From the NCBI GenBank assembly GCA_947174305.1, contig CAMWIH010000005.1, forward strand, positions 1-42,395: a stretch of DNA of 42,395 nucleotides. Direction: 5' to 3'. The notes beneath the pieces were generated by a model. The model was not told the origin of the DNA. It made no database searches and saw only the letters and a program-made list of their open reading frames with translations. The position numbers and the translations under genes were made by a program. Origin of the DNA: an uncultured Porphyromonadaceae bacterium. GTDB lineage: Bacteria > Bacteroidota > Bacteroidia > Bacteroidales > Muribaculaceae. Positions 1 to 7,310 of this stretch are shown piece after piece (within the stretch, counting starts at the first letter, position 1; each line of letters begins with the position of its first letter).

Positions 1-453
1 AAAGTGGCTTCGAACCACCTTTGCTTTTGCGGAAGCTCGGAGGCTCCCGCCACGGGGGGCTCCGCTTTAAGGGCATACTTTTCTGAGGGAATACTGTGGC
101 AGGCCCCCACCAACGGGATCGCAACGGGGCGGGAGCCTCCGAGCTTCCGCAAACTTGCAGGGAGGTAAATCCTCCCTGCAAGTTTTATACTCTTTATTTT
201 TACATGTGGCAAAAAAGCAAAAGTGGCTTCGAACCACCTTTGCTTTTGCGGAAGCTCGGAGGCTCCCGCCACGGAGGGGCTCCGCATTAGGTCCAACTTT
301 GCTTTGCGGAAGCTCGGAGGCTCCCGCCACGGGGCTCCGCTTTAGTCAAAATCTGCTTTGCGGAAGCTCGGAGGCTCCCGCCACAGAGGGGCTCCGCATT
401 AGGTCCAACTTTGCTTTGCGGAAGCTCGGAGGCTCCCGCCACGGGGGCTCCGC
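1..453. repeat. Cluster of REP-like palindromic repeats (6 copies)
   Basis: Six copies of one motif lie here, with core GCGGAAGCTCGGAGGCTCCC followed by GCCACGG and ending in GGCTCCGC. They sit at about 29-65, 248-285, 306-340, 360-397 and 418-453, plus one inverted and shorter copy at 128-150. The copy ends GCGGA and TCCGC pair, so each unit can fold. The copies at 1 and 221 carry an extra upstream arm in which AAAGTGG and CCACCTTT flank TTCGAA, forming a second hairpin. A seventh copy lies beyond the adjacent transposase gene at 1201-1235. Spacers are short, unequal and similar to each other, which excludes a CRISPR array. REP-type elements next to a RAYT gene are a known arrangement. The region from 1 to 476 holds no gene that I can support. 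Confidence 0.85.
151..185. terminator. Perfect 15-bp hairpin, probable terminator
   Basis: AAACTTGCAGGGAGG at 151-165 and its exact complement at 171-185 flank a five-base TAAAT loop. On the plus strand the stem is followed by a T-rich stretch. The hairpin is embedded in the REP cluster directly after the inverted REP copy, so it may instead be part of a composite repeat. Confidence 0.6.
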
Positions 454-476
454 AATTAAAATCATGGGAAGTGGTT

Positions 477-1097
477 TTACATAAAATCTTTTCTTATGTA
501 TAACTCGTATTCCTCTTCTTTCAGATTCCTCGGGTTTTGCTTAATGTATTCTATGTATCTTGTAAGGCCGCTTGGGTTTCTCACTATCCTTGACCATACC
601 TCCCTTTGCCATAATGCACCACTCCTGCCCAGCTTTTCATTTATGGCTCTGGCCGTAAATCTTTTTATGGATCCTATTATCGTCTCAACTCTTTCTTCTC
701 CATAGGGCTGAATAAGTAAGTGAACATGATTGGGCATTATTACAAATGCGATTAATTGATAAGTCTTGCCATCACCAAAATGTAGTGAGTCAGATACAAT
801 TTTTCTATATTCCTTATGTTTTAAATGACACTCCCCATATCCTCTATCAAGTATATCTTCCTGATGGTTTCCAGTTACCATGTTATATTTTTTCATAGTT
901 TTCTCATCCCATGGTTGAGGATGAGCTGCCATAAACCTTTTCCTTATTTCATTCAATTCATCTATTTTCACAACAGGGAGGGAATCGGAAAGTCGGAAGG
1001 TGACATATTGTATTTTTTCAGGTTGGAACCAGTGAGGGAGGTCTCCATTATTATTTTTTTCAATCGGAGATTTCTTGTCGAGGAAAAAGGATGCCAT
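477..1097 (-). CDS. REP-associated tyrosine transposase (RAYT, IS200-like Y1 family)
   Basis: Probable single-strand DNA nuclease of the HUH/Y1 superfamily, 206 residues, about the usual RAYT length. The two-histidine metal motif is H124-V-H126 within MPNHVHLL. The C-terminal helix YIEYIKQNP (181-189) supplies candidate catalytic tyrosines Y181 and Y184. The segment LWQREVWSRIVRN (162-174) matches the family's conserved LWQ...RN block, although the usual aspartate/histidine in its middle is replaced by serine and arginine. RAYTs are single-copy domesticated relatives of IS200/IS605 transposases and are thought to process REP palindromes. Here REP copies lie on both sides of the gene. It is AT-rich compared with the housekeeping genes downstream, which fits horizontal origin. 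I see no recombinase partner or terminal repeats of an active insertion sequence. Confidence 0.88.
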   Translation of the reverse strand: MASFFLDKKSPIEKNNNGDLPHWFQPEKIQYVTFRLSDSLPVVKIDELNEIRKRFMAAHPQPWDEKTMKKYNMVTGNHQEDILDRGYGECHLKHKEYRKIVSDSLHFGDGKTYQLIAFVIMPNHVHLLIQPYGEERVETIIGSIKRFTARAINEKLGRSGALWQREVWSRIVRNPSGLTRYIEYIKQNPRNLKEEEYELYIRKDFM

Positions 1098-1171
1098 AAA
1101 TGATTTTCTTATTGCCTTATAATTATAAGTTAAAAGGAGTAAATAATCTTAGTATTTTATTCTGAAAAAGC

Positions 1172-1235
1172 AAAAGTGGCTTCGAGCTGCATTTGCTTTT
1201 GCGGAAGCTCGGAGGCTCCCGCCACGGGGAGGCTC
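1172..1235 (+). repeat. REP-like repeat copy on the far side of the RAYT gene
   Basis: This copy repeats both parts of the long form of the left-hand repeats: the AAAAGTGGCTTCGA arm and the GCGGAAGCTCGGAGGCTCCC core (from 1201), but it ends GGCTC without the closing CCGC. It sits between the RAYT start and the stop codon of the HEPN toxin gene, only a few bases from that stop codon. The transposase is thus flanked by copies in the same orientation. Confidence 0.85.
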
Positions 1236-1237
1236 AA

Positions 1238-1576
1238 TCAAAGAGACAAAAACGCTGATACCTCCTCTTTCAGTTTAGGCAAATCATTTATTATGATAGC
1301 CCATATCATTTCAGGACGTAGGCTGTCATAGCCATGGATAATATAATTCCGTGTGCCCACAATCTGCCTCGCATTAGAAATTGATATCTCAGGAGCAATT
1401 TTCAATATCCTGTTTGTAGCTTCCCCTATAATAGAGAGATTCATGTGAATAGCACTCTTTAATAATGCATTATTCTTATATTCCTCAAACAGTCGTGGCA
1501 AAACATCGAAATAGGATTCTATCTCTAATATACGCTCCAATATATCGAATAACAACTTCTTAACTCTTCTATCCAT
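1238..1576 (-). CDS. hepT: HepT-like HEPN toxin (DUF86)
   Basis: 112-residue helical HEPN-domain protein. It carries the diagnostic R-x4-H-x-Y motif at R76-NYII-H81-G-Y83. R and H are the RNase active site of HEPN toxins, and the tyrosine is the residue AMP-modified by MntA in the studied HepT/MntA system. It is encoded directly after the nucleotidyltransferase gene with an 8-base overlap, so the two are translationally coupled. The order is antitoxin first, toxin second. Expected role: ribonuclease toxin kept inactive by adenylylation. A REP-like repeat abuts its stop codon, so the pair may have arrived with, or been bordered by, the repeat-rich segment. Activity is inferred from motifs only. 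Confidence 0.85.
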   Translation of the reverse strand: MDRRVKKLLFDILERILEIESYFDVLPRLFEEYKNNALLKSAIHMNLSIIGEATNRILKIAPEISISNARQIVGTRNYIIHGYDSLRPEMIWAIIINDLPKLKEEVSAFLSL

Positions 1577-1874
1577 AGATCAGTTGTCTTGTTTCATTCA
1601 ACTCTTCGCGAAAGTATGGGTTGCGCACTGCGCTATCATCGGTAATATCAACTTTCCTTCCTAAGATATTCTCCAAAGCTTCCTGAAATCCAAAAAAATT
1701 AGCTGCCGAATCATTCAAGGCTATTTTGGTCCAGTCAAAATCCACGCAGACATCCACATCGCTTTCTTTGTTAAAACGCGATGTGAGGATTGAGCCGAAT
1801 ACCCAAAGTTTCTTGACATGGAATTTTTTACATATGTCAAAAATTCGATGAAGATTTATCTCTATCAATTTCAT
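1569..1874 (-). CDS. mntA: MntA-like minimal nucleotidyltransferase antitoxin
   Basis: 101-residue minimal nucleotidyltransferase. The catalytic GS-x10-DxD motif is intact: G27-S28, then ten residues, then D39-V-D41, with a further acidic D45. In characterised HepT/MntA pairs this enzyme transfers AMP units to a tyrosine of the HEPN toxin and so neutralises it. The gene begins 23 bases after the stop codon of the serine dehydratase gene on the same strand, so it may ride on that transcript. I see no separate promoter in the 23-base gap. It overlaps the toxin gene by 8 bases. Confidence 0.86.
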   Translation of the reverse strand: MKLIEINLHRIFDICKKFHVKKLWVFGSILTSRFNKESDVDVCVDFDWTKIALNDSAANFFGFQEALENILGRKVDITDDSAVRNPYFREELNETRQLIYG

Positions 1875-1897
1875 AACTACTCCATCTTTAAATTTAA

Positions 1898-3124
1898 TTA
1901 CATCTGGCGGTAGTCTTTGGCGAGGCCGCCGGCGCCGGTCTCTTTATAGAGCGAGGGGAGGTCGTGGCCTGTCTCGCGCATCACGTTCACGAGCTTGTCG
2001 AAGCTGACGCGGTGTGTGCCGTCGGAGAAGGAGCTGTAGATGTTGGCATCCAAGGCGCGGGCGGCCGCATAGGCATTACGCTCGATGCAAGGTATCTGAA
2101 CCAATCCGCACACAGGGTCGCAGGTCATTCCCAGATGATGCTCCAATCCCATCTCGGCGGCATATTCTATCTGTGCCGGCGAACCTCCAAACAGCTGGTT
2201 GGCGGCAGCGGCGGCCATGGCACATGCCACTCCTACCTCTCCCTGACAACCTACCTCCGCACCGGAGATAGAGGCATTCTGCTTCACCACGTTACCGATG
2301 AGTCCGGCAGTGGCCAAGGCGCGAAGTATCCTCTCTTCAGGGAGATCGCGACTCTTCCATATATGATATAGAACGCCCGGCAACACACCGCACGATCCAC
2401 AGGTGGGAGCGGTGCATATCACACCTCCCGAGGCATTCTCCTCGCTGACCGCCAAGGCGTAAGCAAAGGTGAGACCACGCGATTTGAGATTATCGCGATA
2501 GCCGGTGGCCTTCACGTAATACTGTGGTGCCTTTCGACGCAGGTTAAGCGGGCCCGGCAAACGACCTTCGCGGTTGATGCCGCGCTCCACTGCCTCGCGC
2601 ATCGTTTTCCACACTTCGCGAAGATAATCCCAGATCTCCTTTCCCTCGCATGCCTCGACATATTCCCAATAGCCACGGCCGGTGCGCTCGCAATAATTCA
2701 TTATGTCGGTAAGTTCGTTGAGCGCATATATCTCGGCACTCTCCGAAGTGGCATCGCCTTCAATCTCGATGGCACCCCCTCCGACGCTATAGACTGTCAT
2801 CTCGTAAAGAGGAGCGGTGTCGGGGGTGTAATCCTCGGTGTTGAAAGCGCGGAAAGTGACGGCATTGGGATGGCGTTCGAGGAACGTTTCAGGGAGCCAG
2901 GTGATCTTCACGGGCTTCCCGGTGCGGTTAATCACGTCGAGTATGGCTTCGTCGGTGAGGTGACCTTTGCCTGTGGCGGCCAATGAACCATAAAGCACAA
3001 CTTCGTAAGCGACCGCTCCTTCGGGAGAGCGATGCAGGAACTCTTCGGCAGCTTTACGCGGACCCATGGTGTGAGAAGAGGAGGGGCCGCTGCCGATACG
3101 GAATATTTCACGGATTGATTTCAT
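1898..3124 (-). CDS. sdaA: L-serine ammonia-lyase (L-serine dehydratase), single chain
   Basis: Converts L-serine to pyruvate and ammonia with a 4Fe-4S cluster that acts as Lewis acid. At 408 residues it is a fused single-chain form in which the alpha and beta halves of split enzymes are joined. The N-terminus has the characteristic GSGPSSSHTMGP segment (12-23). Cluster-related cysteines occur in CTAPTCGSCG (about 237-246) and in the block around MTCDPVCGLVQIPC (about 334-347). The start at 3124 precedes the conserved N-terminal region directly. The 9-bp periodic repeat array separates it from the U32 gene upstream, while the MntA/HepT pair follows closely downstream. Cytosolic amino-acid catabolism. 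Confidence 0.95.
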   Translation of the reverse strand: MKSIREIFRIGSGPSSSHTMGPRKAAEEFLHRSPEGAVAYEVVLYGSLAATGKGHLTDEAILDVINRTGKPVKITWLPETFLERHPNAVTFRAFNTEDYTPDTAPLYEMTVYSVGGGAIEIEGDATSESAEIYALNELTDIMNYCERTGRGYWEYVEACEGKEIWDYLREVWKTMREAVERGINREGRLPGPLNLRRKAPQYYVKATGYRDNLKSRGLTFAYALAVSEENASGGVICTAPTCGSCGVLPGVLYHIWKSRDLPEERILRALATAGLIGNVVKQNASISGAEVGCQGEVGVACAMAAAAANQLFGGSPAQIEYAAEMGLEHHLGMTCDPVCGLVQIPCIERNAYAAARALDANIYSSFSDGTHRVSFDKLVNVMRETGHDLPSLYKETGAGGLAKDYRQM

Positions 3125-3134
3125 AGTCTTTTCT

Positions 3135-3242
3135 TTATTAGGCGGGATAGGCGAGGTAGGCGATTTAGGCGGGATAGGCAGAATGCCTATGATGCCTATA
3201 TTGCCTATTATGCCTATATTGCCTATATTGCCTATTATGCCA
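3135..3242. repeat. Two-armed 9-bp periodic array between U32 gene and sdaA
   Basis: About twelve consecutive nine-base units. The first five read NNNNTAGGC-like (for example GGGATAGGC, GAGGTAGGC). The next seven read ATNNTGCCT-like (ATGATGCCT, ATATTGCCT). The two halves are complementary in the conserved positions, so the spacer can fold into a long interrupted hairpin in either strand. The last unit contains the TAA stop codon of the U32 gene (3235-3237), and the first unit lies about ten bases before the sdaA start. Three further arrays with the same period and core occur in this window. Confidence 0.9.
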
Positions 3243-4482
3243 AGTCAGTCTCTGCCCAAAGATACAATCGGTCGGAGGGTCTCACTTTTGCCGGCACCGG
3301 CATTGAGAACAGCTGTCCTTTCTCCACTTTCTCCACAGGCTTGAGGTCGAAGCGCAGTTCCTCCACTTTGCTGATAATGGCACCGGTGGTGGGGCCGGTG
3401 ATGACAATCTCGTCGCCTACCTTCAATTCGCCGGCTTCCATATAGAACTCCCCTACCCCAATCTTGGAGAAATAACGTATTGCCTTGGCCACATACCTCT
3501 TCACCCTGGTGGCGGAACTGCCATATTTGGCACTCCATTCGCCAAGACGTTCACCAAGGTAATAACCGTTCCAGAAACCGCGGTTGAACACTTTCCTCAA
3601 GCGTTCCTCCCATCCCGCTATCCGCTCTTCGGTGAATTCGCCGGCAATGATTGCCTCGATCGCCTCGGAATAGCATCTCACGGTTTCATAGACATATTCG
3701 GGCCCGCGGGCACGTCCCTCAATCTTGAACACGGTGACGCCGGCATCAATCATCTTGTTAAGGAAATGGATGGTCTTCAGATCCTTGGGCGACATTATAT
3801 ATTGATTCTCTATGTCAAGTTCTTCACCGGTCTCGCGGTCGCGCACGGTGTAGGAACGGCGACAAATCTGGTTGCAGGCACCGCGGTTTGCACTGGAGTT
3901 CATCTCGTGAAGGCTCATGTAGCATTTGCCACTCACGGCCATGCAAAGGGCACCATGACAGAACATCTCCAGACCGACGCGACGGCCGGAGGGGCCACAT
4001 ATATTCTCCTCGCGGATCACTTTCGAAATCTCGCCCACCTGCTCCATATTCAGCTCACGCGCGAGCACCATCACATCGGCAAACTGCGAATAGAATTTCA
4101 CCGCCTCGGCATTGCTCACATTCACCTGCGTGGAGATATGAACCTCCTGTCCAATCTCGCGTGCATAGAGTATGGCGGCCATATCGGCGGCGATTATCGC
4201 GGAGATGCCGGCCTCCTTTGCGCGCCGGATGATGGTGCGCATGGTCTCCATATCGGAATCATAGATGACGGTGTTAACGGTGAGGTAGGTCTTGACACCT
4301 CTCTCCGAACAGTAGGCGGCAATCTCGGCCATATCGTCGGCAGTGAAGTTGGCACTCGACCGCGACCGCATGTTCAGTCCTTCAATGCCGAAATAGACGG
4401 CATCAGCCCCCGCCTCGATGGCGGCGGCCAGTGATTCGCGACTCCCCACGGGAGCCATTATCTCAAAATCCTTGCGGGTCAT
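3235..4482 (-). CDS. Peptidase U32 family protein (TrhP/YegQ-like)
   Basis: 415-residue member of the U32 family. The N-terminal block IMAPVGSRESLAAAIEAGADAVYFG (residues 8-32) is the family hallmark. A cysteine set CHGALCMAVSGKC (about 169-181) followed by CNQIC (about 198-202) matches the probable iron-sulfur site of bacterial U32 proteins. YegQ (TrhP) relatives are needed for hydroxylation of uridine 34 in tRNA, and RlhA hydroxylates 23S rRNA, so an RNA-modification role is more likely than proteolysis. The C-terminal 80 residues look like the extra beta domain of TrhP-type proteins. It starts 14 bases after the stop of the upstream ubiE gene, so they share an operon. Exact substrate unknown. 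Confidence 0.88.
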   Translation of the reverse strand: MTRKDFEIMAPVGSRESLAAAIEAGADAVYFGIEGLNMRSRSSANFTADDMAEIAAYCSERGVKTYLTVNTVIYDSDMETMRTIIRRAKEAGISAIIAADMAAILYAREIGQEVHISTQVNVSNAEAVKFYSQFADVMVLARELNMEQVGEISKVIREENICGPSGRRVGLEMFCHGALCMAVSGKCYMSLHEMNSSANRGACNQICRRSYTVRDRETGEELDIENQYIMSPKDLKTIHFLNKMIDAGVTVFKIEGRARGPEYVYETVRCYSEAIEAIIAGEFTEERIAGWEERLRKVFNRGFWNGYYLGERLGEWSAKYGSSATRVKRYVAKAIRYFSKIGVGEFYMEAGELKVGDEIVITGPTTGAIISKVEELRFDLKPVEKVEKGQLFSMPVPAKVRPSDRLYLWAETDLA

Positions 4483-4496
4483 TTTAGGCTTTTTTT

Positions 4497-5261
4497 CTAT
4501 TTAGATGCCAAATAATATGTCACGGCACCGAGGGTGAGGGAGGTCCATTCGCAATCACGGAAGCCGGTTTCTCGCAGTATGGCTGTCAGGTCGTCGCGCT
4601 GAGGGGCGGCGGCTATGCTCTCCGGAAGATAGGTGTAGGCACGTGAATCGCCCGACACGAGACGCCCGATGAAGGGGATGACACGGCGCGAATACACATT
4701 ATAGCCAAATCGCAGGACGGGATTCGCAGGCACCGACAACTCGATGATGCAGAGTGTTCCACCCTTGCGCAATACGCGATACATCTCGTCGAGCCCCTGA
4801 CGCAGATGCTCGAAGTTGCGCACTCCGTAAGCCACGGTTATGAGGTCGAAAGTGCCGTTGGCAAACTGCAAGGCAAGCGAATCGCCCGTCTCGAAGGCAA
4901 TGCGTTGCTGCATCTTTTCGGGCATCTCCTTCAATTTTGCCTTTGCAATGTCGAGCATGCCGCGCGAAAGATCCACCCCGGTCACGGCCGATTCCGGATA
5001 ATTGGAGGCCAGGCGGAAAGCCACATCTCCCGTTCCGGTGGCAATATCAAGTATGTCGGATGGTGACACACTACGCCCGGCGGCGGCTTTCAACGCCCGG
5101 TTTCGCCAATAACGGTGAAGGCCGAAAGTCATTGCAGTGTTCATGAAATCGTAGGCAGGGGCGATGGAATCGAACATCTGCTCCACCTGCATCCCCTTAT
5201 GGTCGGTGTCACCATACGGATTTATCAGCTCAGCACCTGAAAGCTTCTCCTTGTGGCTCAT
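4497..5261 (-). CDS. ubiE: Demethylmenaquinone methyltransferase (UbiE/MenG)
   Basis: 254-residue class I SAM-dependent methyltransferase that performs the last step of menaquinone synthesis, methylation of demethylmenaquinone. The SAM-binding motif DILDIATGTGDVAF lies at about residues 69-82. The family signature around AYGVRNFEH (about 144-152) and the C-terminal block with SRRVIPFIGRLVSGD and YLPES are all present. Length is normal for the family. In Bacteroidales the quinone is menaquinone, so MenG is the expected activity. The downstream U32 gene follows after 14 bases. A 46-base spacer separates it from the GNAT-like gene upstream. Confidence 0.95.
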   Translation of the reverse strand: MSHKEKLSGAELINPYGDTDHKGMQVEQMFDSIAPAYDFMNTAMTFGLHRYWRNRALKAAAGRSVSPSDILDIATGTGDVAFRLASNYPESAVTGVDLSRGMLDIAKAKLKEMPEKMQQRIAFETGDSLALQFANGTFDLITVAYGVRNFEHLRQGLDEMYRVLRKGGTLCIIELSVPANPVLRFGYNVYSRRVIPFIGRLVSGDSRAYTYLPESIAAAPQRDDLTAILRETGFRDCEWTSLTLGAVTYYLASK

Positions 5262-5307
5262 TATAATTTATATGTTACATTCTCACCCTCAGAAAGAATG
5301 AGGATGG

Positions 5308-6435
5308 TCAAAGTTTCTTCTGGAATGAACGGCGATGACGGTGCTGACGGGTAACGAAATATTCCCATTGACTCTGCACCTTGGAGTTGGTCTCCATCTC
5401 CGGATTCGACTCGGCATACTTGAAGCCATATTTCTGGAAATATGGTATAAGGTCGGTGAAAAGCAGTGCATTCACCCCTTTGTTCTGATATTCGGGAGCC
5501 ACAGCCACAAGCAGGAGATCCACACGGTCGTTCTTCCCTTTCAGTCCCTTCAGGAGATGATACCAGCCGAAGGGGAAGAGTGCGCCCTGCGATTTCTGAA
5601 GCGCACGGCTCATTGAGGGCATCGATATACCCACACCCACCAGGCGCCCCTCCTTGTCGATAACGAGGGATACAAGGTCGAGATTCAGCAAGCCGAGATA
5701 TATGTCGATATAATATTCTATCTGCCGCTCGGTGAGGGTGGAATATTGGTAGAGATCCTTGTACGCGTCGTTGATAAGGTGGAAAAGGGCGTGGCCATAT
5801 TCCTTCTTGATACGGTTTCGGCTGGTGTATTTAAGCACCCTGAGCCCATATTTCTTCTTCACGATCTCAGCAATGCGTGCATATTTCTCAGGTATGGCAT
5901 CCGGCACCTCCATCACAAATTCGAGCCAGTCGGATTCCTTAGTGTAGCCAAGGCGCTCCATGTGTTCCACATAATATGGATAGTTATAGATGGTGGCCAT
6001 TGTGCCGAGTTCCTCATACCCTCCGGTGAGCATGCCTTCGTGGTCAAGGTCGGTGAAACCGAGGGGCCCGATAATCTTCTTCATACCCTTCTTGCGCGCC
6101 CAGTCCTCGACCGCCTCCATAAGGGCGGCCGACACCTCATGATCGTCGATGAAATCGATAAATCCGAAGCGCGCTGTCTTGGATTTAGATTTCTCATTCA
6201 CCTGGCGGTTGATGATTCCGGCCACGCGCCCCACAGGCTTGCCGTCGCGATAGGCCATGAAGTACTTCGCATCGCAAAACTCGAACGCAGGATTCTCTTC
6301 AGGATTCAATGTGGCCACATCATCTGAAATCAATGGCGGCACGAAATAAGGATTCCCCTTGTAGAGGTCGATCTGAAATTTCGTGAATTTCTTGAGATTA
6401 CCCTTGGTAGGGGTTATTTCCTTTATCTCTAACAT
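5308..6435 (-). CDS. GNAT-fold acyltransferase-like protein, conserved in Bacteroidetes
   Basis: 375-residue protein with no assigned substrate. The C-terminal part contains an acetyl-CoA-binding-type motif A, with the beta strand and turn at LLLVAVAPEYQNKGVNALL (about 308-326), typical of GNAT folds. The N-terminal half (KFQIDLYKGNPYFVPPL, 21-37) is a second GNAT-like half that is conserved in large hypothetical acetyltransferases of this phylum. The last 15 residues are rich in arginine, histidine and lysine. It lies in the same minus-strand run as ubiE and the pseudokinase, with a one-armed 9-bp repeat array in front of it. Function unknown beyond probable acyl transfer. Confidence 0.75.
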   Translation of the reverse strand: MLEIKEITPTKGNLKKFTKFQIDLYKGNPYFVPPLISDDVATLNPEENPAFEFCDAKYFMAYRDGKPVGRVAGIINRQVNEKSKSKTARFGFIDFIDDHEVSAALMEAVEDWARKKGMKKIIGPLGFTDLDHEGMLTGGYEELGTMATIYNYPYYVEHMERLGYTKESDWLEFVMEVPDAIPEKYARIAEIVKKKYGLRVLKYTSRNRIKKEYGHALFHLINDAYKDLYQYSTLTERQIEYYIDIYLGLLNLDLVSLVIDKEGRLVGVGISMPSMSRALQKSQGALFPFGWYHLLKGLKGKNDRVDLLLVAVAPEYQNKGVNALLFTDLIPYFQKYGFKYAESNPEMETNSKVQSQWEYFVTRQHRHRRSFQKKL

Positions 6436-6445
6436 AGCTTTTCTC

Positions 6446-6497
6446 TATTTAGGCTTTTTAGGCGCGTTAGGCGCAGTAGGCAATTTAGGTGGGATGA
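6446..6497. repeat. One-armed 9-bp periodic array
   Basis: Five units of nine bases with the TAGGC core: CTATTTAGGC, TTTTTAGGC, GCGTTAGGC, GCAGTAGGC and AATTTAGGT. It lies between the pseudokinase stop codon (6515) and the start of the GNAT-like gene (6435). Unlike the arrays at 3135 and 7311 there is no complementary GCCTA half, so it cannot form the long hairpin. Confidence 0.8.
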
Positions 6498-6514
6498 CTC
6501 TTTTTTTGGCTCCC

Positions 6515-7282
6515 TTATCCTTTAGTCACGAGCCAGAGGAGAAGGCAGGCCATGAGGACGATGAAGGTGCAGATGAAGATGAAAATCTGGCCGGAGTTGC
6601 GCTTCTCCATAGCCAACTGCACATCGGCAATGGAACGATATGGGGAGGGATTCTCCTCGCAATGCTTGGCAATGCGGCGAAGGCGCGGAAGCGTGGTGGG
6701 AAGATGATCGAGCACTTCATTGAGCACCCGGCCGTAGCTGTGGATATCCTCGTTGGTGTCTTGAGCCGAAAGGGAACCCACCTGGTCGTAGCCTACATTG
6801 ATAAGCTTGAGGTTCTCGTTATATTCGGTGAAGATTATAGTGTCGGGGGTGATCGGAGTATGCACTATATGGTTCTCCTGAATATATTCCATGGCATCGA
6901 GAAGCTGTGTCTGGAGACGGTGAACAATCTTGGGGGTGAGGCGTTTCTCGTCGATGAGCCTGCGGAGCGAATATCCATAAACATCATCGGTGATTATGGC
7001 CTTACCCACACCGGGTACCTCCTCGAAATCGTTCACCATCACTATGTTGGCATGAGCCAGGTTATAGCGGGTGTCGAACTCCTGCTCCAGCATGGCGAGA
7101 TACTTGGGATCGTCGGCATATTCCTTTTTCAAGGCTTTCAGCATAACCCATTTGCCATGCTTGCGCACGGTATAGACATCATAGTATTTCTCCTCCCATT
7201 CGGGCAGGAGAGTGAGTTCGGTCCATTTTCCCGAGGGATCGTCGATCTCAATCTTTTTCTCGTTTTTGCTGATATATTCCAC
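6515..7282 (-). CDS. Tail-anchored protein pseudokinase
   Basis: 255 residues with a protein-kinase-like fold that appears catalytically dead. The beta-3 lysine is present (K49 in VMLKAL). The catalytic HRDLKPxN loop reads HTPITPDT (141-148), so the catalytic aspartate is proline and the metal-binding asparagine is threonine. The DFG triplet reads NVG (162-164). The later DIHSYGRVLNEVL (179-191) matches the kinase F-helix. A single hydrophobic segment at about 232-252 with a short tail predicts a tail-anchored inner-membrane protein with the kinase domain in the cytosol. The start must be GTG at 7282, because no in-frame ATG occurs before the upstream stop. Probable scaffold or regulatory role; partner unknown. 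Confidence 0.75.
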   Translation of the reverse strand: MEYISKNEKKIEIDDPSGKWTELTLLPEWEEKYYDVYTVRKHGKWVMLKALKKEYADDPKYLAMLEQEFDTRYNLAHANIVMVNDFEEVPGVGKAIITDDVYGYSLRRLIDEKRLTPKIVHRLQTQLLDAMEYIQENHIVHTPITPDTIIFTEYNENLKLINVGYDQVGSLSAQDTNEDIHSYGRVLNEVLDHLPTTLPRLRRIAKHCEENPSPYRSIADVQLAMEKRNSGQIFIFICTFIVLMACLLLWLVTKG

Positions 7283-7310
7283 GATTTCTACTTTTGATTT
7301 TTCTTTTCTT

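Noticed and set aside
1-453. Possible CRISPR array
   Set aside because: Repeats are palindromic over their length, vary in sequence and orientation, and the intervals are of unequal length and similar to each other; no cas gene is near.
2014-2371. Plus-strand open frames opposite the serine dehydratase gene
   Set aside because: They arise from the codon bias of the GC-rich minus-strand gene; the Fe-S cysteine motifs fix the true coding strand.
6383-7297. 304-codon open frame on the plus strand
   Set aside because: It is antisense to the pseudokinase and crosses repeats; the opposite strand has a recognisable fold and no family match is visible on this strand.
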